DNA from: Pedobacter chinensis
Lineage (GTDB): Bacteria; Bacteroidota; Bacteroidia; Sphingobacteriales; Sphingobacteriaceae
Reading direction: 5' to 3'
Length of the DNA: 64,000 bases
NCBI RefSeq assembly: GCF_003339865.1
Contig: NZ_QPKV01000007.1
Location: 62,001 to 126,000 of the forward strand
This document shows positions 27,003 through 35,687 of the stretch, piece after piece (position 1 is the first letter of the stretch; every line of letters begins with the position of its first letter). The translations under genes and the position numbers were made by a program. The notes below the pieces were generated by a model, which saw only the letters and a program-made list of their open reading frames with translations, was not told the DNA's origin and made no database searches.

Positions 27003-27279
27003 ATCGCTTTAGATTTATTAATTATATTTTGTGTTTAGAACATGGATTTCGGTTGAGCTTTAAAATAAACCTCTGAAGGCAGTTATGTGCAGATAATTGA
27101 TTAGAGAGTATATGATTCATTTTCATAAAGTTAGTAATGATAATATTAAAAACAAACTTACATTTCAGCGCTTGCATTAAGATCTTCTTTGTTGTTTTTA
27201 TGAAACACAGATTATCCATGTTAAATCATAAGCCATCATTTCTCTTTCTTATTACTCGCAAAACAATATTTTACTACGA

Positions 27280-29721
27280 TCATTCTACCTGATAAGTAAA
27301 TGTTTTTCTGAATACTTCCCCGGTTGATGTTATTCCTTCAAAAATTATTGAATATGCACCGGGCTGAGTGCTATTTAAAAATTTTAATGTTACCCTTCCA
27401 TTAACATCAGTAATTAAATCAGGGTTCCAGTATAATGTTTTACCAAGTTCCTGCTGTGCACTTGGCGCATCATTAAATTTTGGTGCAGTGAATACAACTT
27501 GTTTTTGAAACAACGGGGGCAGAGAAACACTATTCTTTAAAGCAGCATCGCCGGAATTACTACCTCTTTTTGTAGTGATCAGCAGAACCCCACCCGATCC
27601 CTTTATGCCATAAGTCCCTATATATCCTGCAGATTTCATAAACTCTACGCTCTCTACATCGCCCGGATTAATATCCCCTAAAGAAAAGCCTTCTGTGCCA
27701 TCTACCAATAATAAAACTTTAGGGTTATTTGTTCCTACATTCGACCAAAGGTTTCCATAAGGATCAACCCCTGTTAAAAGAGAGTAAATCTGTCCCATGC
27801 TGGTTAACTTGGAAAGTATTTCGCCTGTAAAAATCTGATCGGCTCCTCCAGGGCCATTTAAATTGACAGAATGAGAATTCTTCGGCAATTTATTCAAAGA
27901 ACGATTACCAGAAATTTTGACTTCGGCTAAACCTATAGACCGATTTTGAATGAGCTTTTTGCTACGGTTATCTGCTGAAATGGCCATATATTTTTGGAGT
28001 AACGCCACATCTGATGGATCAGAAGTAGGACTTAGCAAAGATTTAACATATCTCTCATCTATTGTTGCCACGAAATTATTATCAGGTATTATCTGGTATT
28101 CAATATTAGATCTGCCATTAACATCTATCCTCATTGGTTCATAGATTAAACTATCCGGAAGCATAAAAACAAATCTTCCCTTATCATCCGTCAATGTATC
28201 AATTAACAAACCATGGGTAAGGGAGCCTATTAATAAAGTAATCTTGATACCTCCCAGATTGGTTTTGCTTTTTGAAACGATCCGCCCGTTAAACTCAAAG
28301 CCTTTTGGATGCTCGGGGCCATTTACGAGTTTTTTTCCAAAAAACGATCTATCGTTTCTATGAGTCAACAACAGTTCATTAAGTTCTTTATCCTTTCCGA
28401 GTAATGGGGCTGTGAAGTAATAGTTTGGTTTTTGAACCGGGAAGTCGAGATTTGCAGTGAGCAAGAGATCACTCAAAATCGATGTTTCTTGAACTTCATC
28501 GAAAGGAAGGTTGTCAGAATGGTTTACTGATACTGAAAAACTCCCCGGAACCGGTTTACCGAATTTATCCCTTACCTGTACTTCCAATTCAATCAAACTT
28601 TTCTTTTTATACGATTTTTTTCGGTTTAAGATTTCAATGCCTGATACACCTGGCACCCAGTTGAATACCAACCTTTCTGCTTCTAATTCTTTTTTTTCAT
28701 TGATGATCATAAGATTCAATATTCCGTTTGGAAGCTTATATCTCGGAATATCTAAATTGATCTGCCTATCAGGGAATCTGGTCTTGAATTCAAACAAAGG
28801 CCCCTCTTCTGACAAAGGAAGAAATATGATTTCATTGCCATTGATATATGCGTTGCTTGCTTCCAGTACTATCGAAAGTGTATCGGCATGACCATCCCTT
28901 ACCCAAATAGAATAACCATTTTTTCTTACATCTTGTAAATCAATCTTTTTTTTTGTGCTATCACTAAAAGTAATTTCCGCTGAATAAGTAGAACTGAATT
29001 TTGGTGTGAACGTAATTGATCCTATCCCGGAATGCATTATACTGAAAGTATCAATCAGTCGATCTGACTGATCGACCAAACGTCCTTTCGCTCTTATTCC
29101 AAAACCTTTATCATCGATTACCTTTATTCCGACCGTGTTTGCCAAACCATCAACCAACCCTTGCCCTTTCGGAAAAGTCTCTATATTGTATTTTGTGTCT
29201 TTCGCTGGCAAAAAAAATTGTCTCCCCTCTTCCCCCGAAATTTTTTTTATAGTGAGCTGATCTTTCTCCGGGGATTTATCAATAAGCATAAGGATCTTTT
29301 TAAAAAAACCTGATCTCTTAGAATCAATAATATTTTCTGTGTACCCTCTAATGAGGTAACTGCCACCTTCCAGGCTGTCTGGAAATGAAAAATAACCTCT
29401 TGCAAATCCAACATGTATAGGAACTGAAATATTTTTCCTGACTTTAGCAGTCGCATCGATAAGGTCAATATGCAGTACGCTGCTTTTATCGCTAGGTATA
29501 TTTTCTTCCCCATAAACTATATATCCTTTGAACCACGCAGTATCACCCACTGCATAGAACTGTCTATCAAAATGAATATGTACCTTTTCCTGAAAGCTTC
29601 CTGTTCCGCGCTCTTTTACATCCGCTAAAACATCCATTTTTGGAGAACTTTCTTGCGATCTCGATTGTAGTGAGAACAACAACAGAGAAAGAAACATATA
29701 TTTTTGAAATCCGAAAGCCAT
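27280..29721 (-). CDS. Exported MG2-like protein with TonB plug domain and no barrel
   Basis: Envelope protein of 813 residues with a signal peptide (FLSLLLFSLQSRSQ). Its N-terminal half resembles an alpha-2-macroglobulin MG2 domain (VHIHFDRQFYAVGDTAWFKG, GSYLIRGYTENI). A regulatory beta-sandwich follows (about 460-540, GRIVSKSKTNLGGIKITLLI), then a TonB-receptor plug (about 640-720, KVLLLVDGTEGFSLGDINPG, GIKGSGGVLLITTKRG). The end (TDVNGRVTLKFLNSTQPGAY) returns to a macroglobulin-like sandwich. There is no barrel after the plug, so it is not itself a transporter. Proteins of this layout are common in Bacteroidota, but their role is poorly known; binding or processing of surface ligands is a guess. 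Confidence 0.85.
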   Translation of the reverse strand: MAFGFQKYMFLSLLLFSLQSRSQESSPKMDVLADVKERGTGSFQEKVHIHFDRQFYAVGDTAWFKGYIVYGEENIPSDKSSVLHIDLIDATAKVRKNISVPIHVGFARGYFSFPDSLEGGSYLIRGYTENIIDSKRSGFFKKILMLIDKSPEKDQLTIKKISGEEGRQFFLPAKDTKYNIETFPKGQGLVDGLANTVGIKVIDDKGFGIRAKGRLVDQSDRLIDTFSIMHSGIGSITFTPKFSSTYSAEITFSDSTKKKIDLQDVRKNGYSIWVRDGHADTLSIVLEASNAYINGNEIIFLPLSEEGPLFEFKTRFPDRQINLDIPRYKLPNGILNLMIINEKKELEAERLVFNWVPGVSGIEILNRKKSYKKKSLIELEVQVRDKFGKPVPGSFSVSVNHSDNLPFDEVQETSILSDLLLTANLDFPVQKPNYYFTAPLLGKDKELNELLLTHRNDRSFFGKKLVNGPEHPKGFEFNGRIVSKSKTNLGGIKITLLIGSLTHGLLIDTLTDDKGRFVFMLPDSLIYEPMRIDVNGRSNIEYQIIPDNNFVATIDERYVKSLLSPTSDPSDVALLQKYMAISADNRSKKLIQNRSIGLAEVKISGNRSLNKLPKNSHSVNLNGPGGADQIFTGEILSKLTSMGQIYSLLTGVDPYGNLWSNVGTNNPKVLLLVDGTEGFSLGDINPGDVESVEFMKSAGYIGTYGIKGSGGVLLITTKRGSNSGDAALKNSVSLPPLFQKQVVFTAPKFNDAPSAQQELGKTLYWNPDLITDVNGRVTLKFLNSTQPGAYSIIFEGITSTGEVFRKTFTYQVE

Positions 29722-29756
29722 GTTTTTATTTAATTATCAGACAAAATATTAAAACT

Positions 29757-29910
29757 CTTCAATTTCATAATCATCTGGAAATCTATTACCTTTCAAAAAG
29801 AAGGTTGGGAAACTTGAATCCAGGCAGTTCGGGTACCAGTCTGTCATTATTGAATGGAGAATGTCCTTGTTAATCTCAACAACGGCAATAAAATAAGTAA
29901 GCGAAACATT
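29757..29910 (-). other. Open frame continuing after the HxlR stop codon
   Basis: After the HxlR stop at 29911-29913, the same frame stays open for about 50 codons and reads FIAVVEINKDILHSIMTDWY, then GNRFPDDYEIEEF. It looks like protein, but has an internal ATG only near its middle. It may be the tail of a lost gene. I cannot name the family. Confidence 0.25.
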
Positions 29911-30267
29911 TTAATTTTTCCCGATGATTTCCTTTCGGTGTTCTATTCCCCAATCCGTTAGGTTGTTAATGATGGTCTGTAACGTTTTGCCGTGTTTGGT
30001 AAGTTCATACTGAACAGTTACAGGGTGCGTGCTTAAAACGGTTCGTTCAACCAATTTGTTTGTTTCCAGTTCCTTTAATTCCTTGCTCAACATTTTGTTC
30101 GAAATACCCACTACATCATTCAAAATGTCAGAAAATCTTCTTTTGTTGTAATGGCAGATAGATGAGATGATATAGATTTTCCATTTCCCGCTCAACACAT
30201 CCATTGCATCGTGGATCGCCATCATTTCTTTTTTGCGGTCCTCTTGAAATTCTTTTTTGCACTCCAT
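29911..30267 (-). CDS. HxlR-family transcriptional regulator
   Basis: Winged-helix regulator of 118 residues. The typical motif DVLSGKWKIYIISSICHYNK is at about 24-43 and is followed by RFSDILNDVVGISNKMLSKE and LKELETNKLVERTV, then TVQYELTKHGKTLQ for the wing. Many HxlR proteins sense reactive aldehydes or quinones through an N-terminal cysteine; here a cysteine is present at position 3 and another in the SICHYN region. It is divergent from the SDR at 30374-31129. The gap contains several GTTAC repeats and a dyad that is probably its operator. Confidence 0.92.
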   Translation of the reverse strand: MECKKEFQEDRKKEMMAIHDAMDVLSGKWKIYIISSICHYNKRRFSDILNDVVGISNKMLSKELKELETNKLVERTVLSTHPVTVQYELTKHGKTLQTIINNLTDWGIEHRKEIIGKN

Positions 30268-30274
30268 AAGTTGC

Positions 30275-30345
30275 TTTGTTACTTGAAGGTTACTGTTACT
30301 TTTCGTTACAAAGTTACTAAAATATATTTCTCTGATCTAACTTTG
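30275..30345. promoter_or_regulatory. Divergent promoter with candidate HxlR operator
   Basis: Half-site TTTGTTAC at 30275-30282 and its near-inverse GTTACAAA at 30305-30312 lie 22 bases apart. GTTAC occurs five times (starts 30278, 30289, 30295, 30305, 30313). TAACTTTG at 30338-30345 fits the Bacteroidota TAnnTTTG minus-7 element for the SDR at 30374. The second HxlR/SDR gap has the same half-sites, TTTGTAAC and GTTACAAA. Confidence 0.55.
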
Positions 30346-30373
30346 CAGCTTAAGAATTCAATAAATATAGGAA

Positions 30374-31129
30374 ATGAATAAATTAAAGAACAAAGTAGCC
30401 GTAGTTACGGGAGCATCAAAAGGAATAGGCGCATCTATTGCTAAATATTTTGCGGCAGAGGGTGCAAAGGTTGTTGTGAATTATGTTTCGAGCAAAGAAG
30501 GTGCAGAGAAAGTAGTAAAAACCATAACCAATAACGGAGGCACAGCAGTTTCCGTGCAGGGTGATGTATCAAAAGAAACTGATGTGGTCAGATTGTTTGA
30601 AGAAACAAAAAATGCTTTCGGCACGCTGGATATTTTGGTAAACAATGCAGGTATATATCTATACGAGCCGATTGAACAGATATCATCAGAAACTTTTCAT
30701 CAACAATTCAATATCAATGTTTTGGGATCCATACTTGCTATCCAGGCAGCTATAAAACTTTTTGGTGATAAAGGTGGCAATATCATCAACATCAGTTCAG
30801 GTGCAAGCAATACACCATTACCAACCGGGTCGGTATATTCTGCTACGAAGGCTGCGTTAGATGCCATTACAATTGCTTTGTCGAAGGAGTTTAGTGGAAA
30901 AAATATCCGTATCAATTCTATTTTACCAGGCGTTGTGGAAACTGAAGGTTCGCATAGTGCAGGCTTTATCGGCAGCGATTTTGAAGCCAAACTAATTGCC
31001 AATACACCACTTGGCCGTACCGGTCAGCCAGAAGATATTGCAAGAGTAGCCGTATTTCTTGCTTCAGATGATGCAGCATGGATTACGGGCGAAAAAATAT
31101 CCGTTTCGGGTGGTATTTATGGAATTTAA
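30374..31129 (+). CDS. Short-chain dehydrogenase/reductase
   Basis: Classical SDR of 251 residues, using NAD(P)H to reduce a carbonyl or oxidise an alcohol. The cofactor motif TGASKGIG is at 12-19, NNAG at about 90-93, the catalytic serine in NISSGAS and YSATK at about 155-159. The C-terminal GGIYGI ending and QPEDIARVAVFLASDDAAWI are typical of FabG/glucose-dehydrogenase-like members. It is divergent from the HxlR gene and 19 bases upstream of a second SDR on the same strand. The substrate is unknown. Confidence 0.94.
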   Translation: MNKLKNKVAVVTGASKGIGASIAKYFAAEGAKVVVNYVSSKEGAEKVVKTITNNGGTAVSVQGDVSKETDVVRLFEETKNAFGTLDILVNNAGIYLYEPIEQISSETFHQQFNINVLGSILAIQAAIKLFGDKGGNIINISSGASNTPLPTGSVYSATKAALDAITIALSKEFSGKNIRINSILPGVVETEGSHSAGFIGSDFEAKLIANTPLGRTGQPEDIARVAVFLASDDAAWITGEKISVSGGIYGI

Positions 31130-31148
31130 TGATTTTAAAAAAGACAAA

Positions 31149-31919
31149 ATGAGCAAATTAAAAAACAAAGTAGCAGTAATAACAGGAGGCAATAGTGGCA
31201 TCGGGTTCGGCATCGCAGAAGCGTTCAAAAATGAAGGTGCAATCGGCACGATCACAGGAAGAAATCAGGATACACTTGACCAATCTGTTAAGGAACTTGG
31301 AACAGATTTTATAGGCATCAAAGGCGATGTGACAAAGATGGAAGAGCTGGAACAGATTTTCAAAGATACCTTTAACAGGTTCGGCAAGATTGATACGGTG
31401 GTGGTTAATGCCGGTGGTATAGTAGATGGCAGTCCGATGGCGGCCATTACTGATGTTACGGAAGACAACTATGACCAGTATATGAATTTAAATTTGAAGA
31501 GTGCTTACTTTACTGTACAAAAAGCACTTCCGTACTTAAATGATGGAGCATCTATCATTCTCATTGGTTCCAGCGCAGCACACCGTGCAGCACCGGGAAT
31601 GACGATATATGGAGCGGCTAAAGCAGCGGTTATATCGCTGGCTAAAGGTTTATCACTTGATTTGTTAGAAAGAAAAATCAGAGTAAACACATTGTCGCCC
31701 GGTTCTATTGATACACCGGTATTTGGTAAAATAGTACCGCAGGAAAAAGTAGAACAGGTTAAACAGGTTTGGAAAGACCTGATTCCAGTAGGCAGAATGG
31801 GATTACCTTCTGATATTGGAAAAGCAGCGGTTTTCCTTGCCGCTGATGATTCTTCCTTTATTGTCGGAACTGAAATCCTTTCAGATGGAGGCATGACAAA
31901 TATCAGTCTGATGCAATAA
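31149..31919 (+). CDS. Short-chain dehydrogenase/reductase
   Basis: SDR of 256 residues from the ATG at 31149 (MSKLKNKVAVITGGNSGIGF). An in-frame ATG at 31059 would overlap the upstream SDR by 71 bases and is unlikely. Cofactor motif at about 12-19, NAGG at about 90, serine in LIGSSAAH, YGAAK at about 154-158. The end SFIVGTEILSDGGMTNI is normal. It is in an operon with the SDR at 30374-31129 and is followed by a 44-residue small frame. Confidence 0.94.
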   Translation: MSKLKNKVAVITGGNSGIGFGIAEAFKNEGAIGTITGRNQDTLDQSVKELGTDFIGIKGDVTKMEELEQIFKDTFNRFGKIDTVVVNAGGIVDGSPMAAITDVTEDNYDQYMNLNLKSAYFTVQKALPYLNDGASIILIGSSAAHRAAPGMTIYGAAKAAVISLAKGLSLDLLERKIRVNTLSPGSIDTPVFGKIVPQEKVEQVKQVWKDLIPVGRMGLPSDIGKAAVFLAADDSSFIVGTEILSDGGMTNISLMQ

Positions 31920-31921
31920 TT

Positions 31922-32056
31922 ATGTTAAACGATAGCTTAAAGGCATTCTGGTTCCACGAACACTACTGTTTGTTTGATATTTATCTCCCTGGCAATGAAC
32001 TTTTGAACAAGATAGCCAGGGGTTTGTATAATCAACCTTTGCTATTAACAAAATAA
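31922..32056 (+). CDS. Small ORF between two SDR genes
   Basis: A 44-residue frame (MLNDSLKAFWFHEHYCLFDI, then YLPGNELLNKIARGLYNQPL) that starts 2 bases after the SDR stop at 31919 and ends 8 bases before the next ATG at 32064. The tight fit suggests translation as part of the operon. I do not recognise a family. It may instead be a degenerate N- or C-terminal scrap. Confidence 0.4.
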   Translation: MLNDSLKAFWFHEHYCLFDIYLPGNELLNKIARGLYNQPLLLTK

Positions 32057-32063
32057 TGATAAA

Positions 32064-33059
32064 ATGGTACAGAACAATTATAAAGGAGCGTTACAGAAAC
32101 CCATTGGTTCAGGATTTAACGCAACATCAACTACAAATGATGTAATTAAAGGAATAGACCTTAAAGGTAAAATTGCCATCGTTACAGGCGGTAACACAGG
32201 CATTGGTTTAGAAACGGTAAAAACCCTTTCCAAAGCAGGGGCAACAGTTATTGTTCCTGCAAGAAATGTCGAAAAAGCAAGGGAAAACCTGCTAGGAATT
32301 GCCAATGTTGAAATAGAGGAAATGGATTTGATCAATCCCGGTTCAATCGACCGCTTTGCCGGAAAGTTTTTGGCTTCTGGCAGACCAGCGCACTTGCTCA
32401 TTAACAATGCAGGAATTATGTTTGTGCCCTTGCGTCGCGATTCAAGAGGCATCGAATCGCAATTGGCAACCAATTATCTGGCAGTGTTTCAGCTTACTGC
32501 CAGATTGTGGAAAGCATTAAAAAAAGCAAATGGCGCAAGAGTGATCAATGTTTCCTCCCTGGGACACCATTTTGCATCTTTTAATTTTGAAGATCCGAAT
32601 TTTGAACATCGTGAATATGAAACATTGCAAGCTTATGGACAGTCAAAAACCGCTATCAACCTGTTTTCACTTGAACTGAACAATCGTGCTCAATCATTCG
32701 GGGTAAGCGCATATTCAGTGCACCCCGGTAATGTTTGGGGAACGGAGTTAACCAGAGAAGCACCATTGGAACTGTTGCAGCAATTTGGCTTTTACGATGA
32801 CAAAGGAAATCCGGTGCAGGAAGTGATTGCATCGCTAAAAATCATTCCGCAAGGTGCGGCTACAACGGTTTGGGCCGCTACGAGCCCACTACTAAATGAA
32901 ACGGGTGGTGTATACCTCGAAGATGTTGACATTGCTGAATTAGCTGTTGATTCATCAATACCCAATGGTGTAAAACCGTATTCTTTAGACGAAGCCGGCG
33001 CCAAACAATTGTGGAAACTGACCGAGGAATTGACAGGTGTTATATTTAACATCGGTTAA
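32064..33059 (+). CDS. Short-chain dehydrogenase/reductase, long form
   Basis: SDR of 331 residues, longer than its neighbours and similar in layout to the retinol-dehydrogenase/WWOX-like group. It has an N-terminal extension of about 30 residues (GALQKPIGSGFNATSTTNDV), then TGGNTGIGLE at about 41-50, LINNAGIMFVPLRRDSRGIE, NVSSLGHHF for the catalytic serine and YGQSK at about 191-195. SVHPGNVWGTELTREAP is typical of this group. It is the last SDR of the operon beginning at 30374, with a small frame before it. No specific substrate can be assigned. Confidence 0.92.
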   Translation: MVQNNYKGALQKPIGSGFNATSTTNDVIKGIDLKGKIAIVTGGNTGIGLETVKTLSKAGATVIVPARNVEKARENLLGIANVEIEEMDLINPGSIDRFAGKFLASGRPAHLLINNAGIMFVPLRRDSRGIESQLATNYLAVFQLTARLWKALKKANGARVINVSSLGHHFASFNFEDPNFEHREYETLQAYGQSKTAINLFSLELNNRAQSFGVSAYSVHPGNVWGTELTREAPLELLQQFGFYDDKGNPVQEVIASLKIIPQGAATTVWAATSPLLNETGGVYLEDVDIAELAVDSSIPNGVKPYSLDEAGAKQLWKLTEELTGVIFNIG

Positions 33060-33309
33060 TTTTTCATATTGCATCATGCGAGCAATATCGCATTTCAATT
33101 CAACGGTTTGTGCCAGCATTTAAAACCGTCAGCTCAAATTTAGACTAAGGTTTAATCGTGGTACAACCGTTGAATTCCAAGTTCACTATTATGGGCATAA
33201 ATTATATAGTTAAATCGTTTTCGTTTTGAGTTTCTTCTTCTAAAATCAATAAGATAACTTCGGTTACTTTTTTTATGCTGGAGGCCGATATAAAACCTCC
33301 AAAATCCAA

Positions 33310-33657
33310 CTATTGCCCAATAATCTTTCTTCTGTGGTTTTGACCCCAGCGAATCATGGCATCTATTACTTCTTTAAGCGTTTCGGCGTACTCCGTTGAT
33401 GAATATTCAACAGTAATGGGCTTTGTATCACAAACTTTTCTGCTAACGAGCTGATTTATTTCAAGTTCATGCAATTCCTTAGATAATATCCGTGGGGAGA
33501 TTCCTGATGCTCTTGACAGTTCCCCAAAGCGCTTGGTTCCATTGTTTACCAATATGGAAAGAATAACGAGTTTCCATTTTCCATTAACCACATAAAGCGT
33601 ATCCTGAATGGCAGAATGTACGTTATCGCAGGCAATATCAGATGATTTATTTTTCAT
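33310..33657 (-). CDS. HxlR-family transcriptional regulator
   Basis: Winged-helix regulator of 115 residues, paralogue of the one at 29911-30267. The core motif is DTLYVVNGKWKLVILSILVN, followed by RFGELSRASGISPRILSKEL and ITVEYSSTEYAETLKEV. A cysteine near position 10 (SDIACDNVH) could be the redox-sensing residue of HxlR-type sensors, but this is inference. It is divergent from the SDR at 33753-34496, and the gap has a perfect dyad. Confidence 0.92.
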   Translation of the reverse strand: MKNKSSDIACDNVHSAIQDTLYVVNGKWKLVILSILVNNGTKRFGELSRASGISPRILSKELHELEINQLVSRKVCDTKPITVEYSSTEYAETLKEVIDAMIRWGQNHRRKIIGQ

Positions 33658-33666
33658 ACTATCTTG

Positions 33667-33728
33667 TTTGTAACTACTTACCTTTTAGTAATTGGTTACA
33701 AACATACCGTATTAATCTTTCAACTTTG
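33667..33728. promoter_or_regulatory. Divergent promoter with candidate HxlR operator
   Basis: Perfect 8-base dyad TTTGTAAC (33667-33674) / GTTACAAA (33695-33702), 20 bases apart, just upstream of the HxlR start. CAACTTTG at 33721-33728 is a near match to the TAnnTTTG minus-7 element for the SDR at 33753. The same half-sites occur in the first HxlR/SDR gap. Confidence 0.58.
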
Positions 33729-33752
33729 TGCTTCAATTAAAATAATTTTAAA

Positions 33753-34496
33753 ATGGAAAAATTTAAAAACAAAGTAGTTGTAATTACAGGCGGAAATAGT
33801 GGTATTGGTTATGCTACCGCAAAAGAATTCAAATCACAGGGTGCAACCGTAATAATAACAGGAAAAAGGGAAACTGCATTAGATAAGGCTTCTAAAGAAC
33901 TCGGTGTAAAAGCAAAACTTACTGATCAGGCAAATTTGCAGCATATTGATGATCTGGTGGCTGAAGTAAAGAATTCTTTAGGCAAAGTGGATGTTTTGTT
34001 TATCAATGCAGGCGTAGCCTTCTTTGCGCCAATTGAATATACTTCAGAAGAACAATTTGACACCATGGTTGATGTTAACTTCAAAGGCAGCTTTTTTACA
34101 CTTCAGAAATTCGTTCCCATTCTTAATGATGGAGCTTCTGTTATCTTTTTAGCTTCAGGCAATACCGCTCTGGTCATGGAAAATAGTGCTGTCTATTCAG
34201 CGAGCAAGTCTGCGGTTGGTCATTTGGCAAAAATTGCAGCGAAGGAACTTGCACCAAGAAAAATAAGGGTAAACACAGTGAATCCCGGACCAACTGAAAC
34301 AGATATGCAGAATAAATTTGGTATGGATGAGGAAACATTACAGGGCATGAAAGATATGATCATCAGCCAGGTACCGCTTGCAAAAATGGGAAAACCCGAA
34401 GATGTGGCTAAAATGGTTGCCTATCTTTCTGATCATACGGTATCTTCTTTTATTACTGGTGGGGAGTTTTTCATTGATGGCGGTATGGCCTTATAG
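33753..34496 (+). CDS. Short-chain dehydrogenase/reductase
   Basis: SDR of 247 residues. TGGNSGIGYA at 12-21, NAGVAFFAP at about 90, serine in IFLASGNTAL and YSASK at about 148-152. The end SFITGGEFFIDGGMAL is normal. It is paired with the divergent HxlR gene and followed 5 bases later by the DoxX gene, so the pair SDR-DoxX is probably one operon under that HxlR regulator. Confidence 0.94.
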   Translation: MEKFKNKVVVITGGNSGIGYATAKEFKSQGATVIITGKRETALDKASKELGVKAKLTDQANLQHIDDLVAEVKNSLGKVDVLFINAGVAFFAPIEYTSEEQFDTMVDVNFKGSFFTLQKFVPILNDGASVIFLASGNTALVMENSAVYSASKSAVGHLAKIAAKELAPRKIRVNTVNPGPTETDMQNKFGMDEETLQGMKDMIISQVPLAKMGKPEDVAKMVAYLSDHTVSSFITGGEFFIDGGMAL

Positions 34497-34519
34497 TATG
34501 AATGATAAATTTTAAAAAG

Positions 34520-34906
34520 ATGAAAGCAAAAACAAAAAATATTACGGGTTGGGTATTAAGCGGGTTGATTGGCCTGATGCTTGGCGCATCGGCAATTGAC
34601 AAAATTATAGGAAGTGAGCATGCTTTACAAACGGGAGCATCGTTTGGCCTATCGGCAGGCACATATTCTGTTTTAGGGATGATTGAGATTTTTTCAGTTA
34701 TTTTATTCCTTTATCCCAGAACAGGAATCCTCGGAACACTATTATTATCGTCCTATTTAGGTGGTGCAATTGCTACCCATTTGCAGCATCATCAAAGCAT
34801 TTTATTTCCGATGGCTTTTGAAGCCGTTGCATGGATTGCTGCCGTAATCCGTTTCCCTGAATTAAGGTTGAGAATATGGAACGACAAATCTATAGGTCAG
34901 GTATAA
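34520..34906 (+). CDS. DoxX-like membrane protein
   Basis: Inner-membrane protein of 128 residues with four hydrophobic helices: TGWVLSGLIGLMLGASAIDK, TYSVLGMIEIFSVILFLYPR, GTLLLSSYLGGAIATHLQHH and PMAFEAVAWIAAVIRFPELR. The layout and GASAIDK match the DoxX/DoxD group, which is linked to quinone or redox metabolism. Translation may start at 34502 or 34520; the latter has a better-placed purine-rich leader. It directly follows an SDR gene under the HxlR regulator. Confidence 0.85.
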   Translation: MKAKTKNITGWVLSGLIGLMLGASAIDKIIGSEHALQTGASFGLSAGTYSVLGMIEIFSVILFLYPRTGILGTLLLSSYLGGAIATHLQHHQSILFPMAFEAVAWIAAVIRFPELRLRIWNDKSIGQV

Positions 34907-35063
34907 CAAAACATAAAGAAAATGCCATAACCACTTCGCAGTAACCCATTTTTGATCACTTATGCCTAAGCCCTTTAAAGGGCTAGGCTAAAGGAATTCT
35001 TTTACCCTCCTACCTGAACCAATATTGAAAACCGTCATTCATCAAATTGTTATCTACAAGTTT

Positions 35064-35687
35064 TTATACCAACCCGTGTTTTGCTGCCAGTTTTATCAAA
35101 CCAGCGGTATTATTTACATCAAATTTTGTAAGTAGGTTTTTACGATGGCTGTCAACAGTATATGGGCTTACAAATAATTTTTCTGCAATTTGCGAATTTG
35201 TAAAACCTTCGGCTATAAGAGACAGCACTTCCTTCTCCCGGCTGGTGAGCATTGGTACCTTGCCCATTTCATCTTGTTCCTTTTTACTCAGTTCGAGTTC
35301 TAAACTCATGTATAGCTTGTTTCCGTTTACAGTAATAATGGCTTCTTCAATTTGTTCTCTTGAAGCACTTTTAAGCAGATAGCCCGATGCACCTTGCTGC
35401 ACCATCTGCGAGATCAGGCTTCGTTCGTTAAAAGTGCTCATGGCAATGATTTTAATAACTGGATATTCTTTTCTGAGTTTTGCAGCAAGCTCTACCCCAC
35501 CAATTTCGGGCATGCTGATGTCGGTAATCAAAATATCTGGCATATCTGCCTTGATCAGTTCCATCGCCTGATATGCATTACGTGCAAGACCAGCAATAAA
35601 TACAAAATCAATCTGCGAAAGCATGGCTTGCATACCTTCCAATACCATCGGGTGGTCATCTACCACCAACACTTTTATTTTATCCAT
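35064..35687 (-). CDS. NarL/FixJ-family response regulator
   Basis: Response regulator of 207 residues. The receiver domain has acidic residues in VLVVDDHPMVLEG and the phosphoacceptor Asp56 in ILITDISMPE, with Thr/Ser in IAMSTF and Lys in GYLLKSAS. The C-terminal LuxR-type helix-turn-helix is at about 140-200 (LTSREKEVLSLIAEGFTNSQ; KLFVSPYTVDSHRKNL). It overlaps the kinase gene at 35680-37617 by 8 bases, so the pair is translationally coupled. Likely targets are the secreted-protein genes on the opposite side of the kinase (37763 onward). Confidence 0.95.
   Translation of the reverse strand: MDKIKVLVVDDHPMVLEGMQAMLSQIDFVFIAGLARNAYQAMELIKADMPDILITDISMPEIGGVELAAKLRKEYPVIKIIAMSTFNERSLISQMVQQGASGYLLKSASREQIEEAIITVNGNKLYMSLELELSKKEQDEMGKVPMLTSREKEVLSLIAEGFTNSQIAEKLFVSPYTVDSHRKNLLTKFDVNNTAGLIKLAAKHGLV

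Noticed and set aside
27022..27219. Minus-strand frame of 65 codons between the lipoprotein and the TonB-plug protein
   Set aside because: Rich in Lys/Asn/Ile as expected from AT-rich noncoding DNA, with no ribosome-binding site or family.
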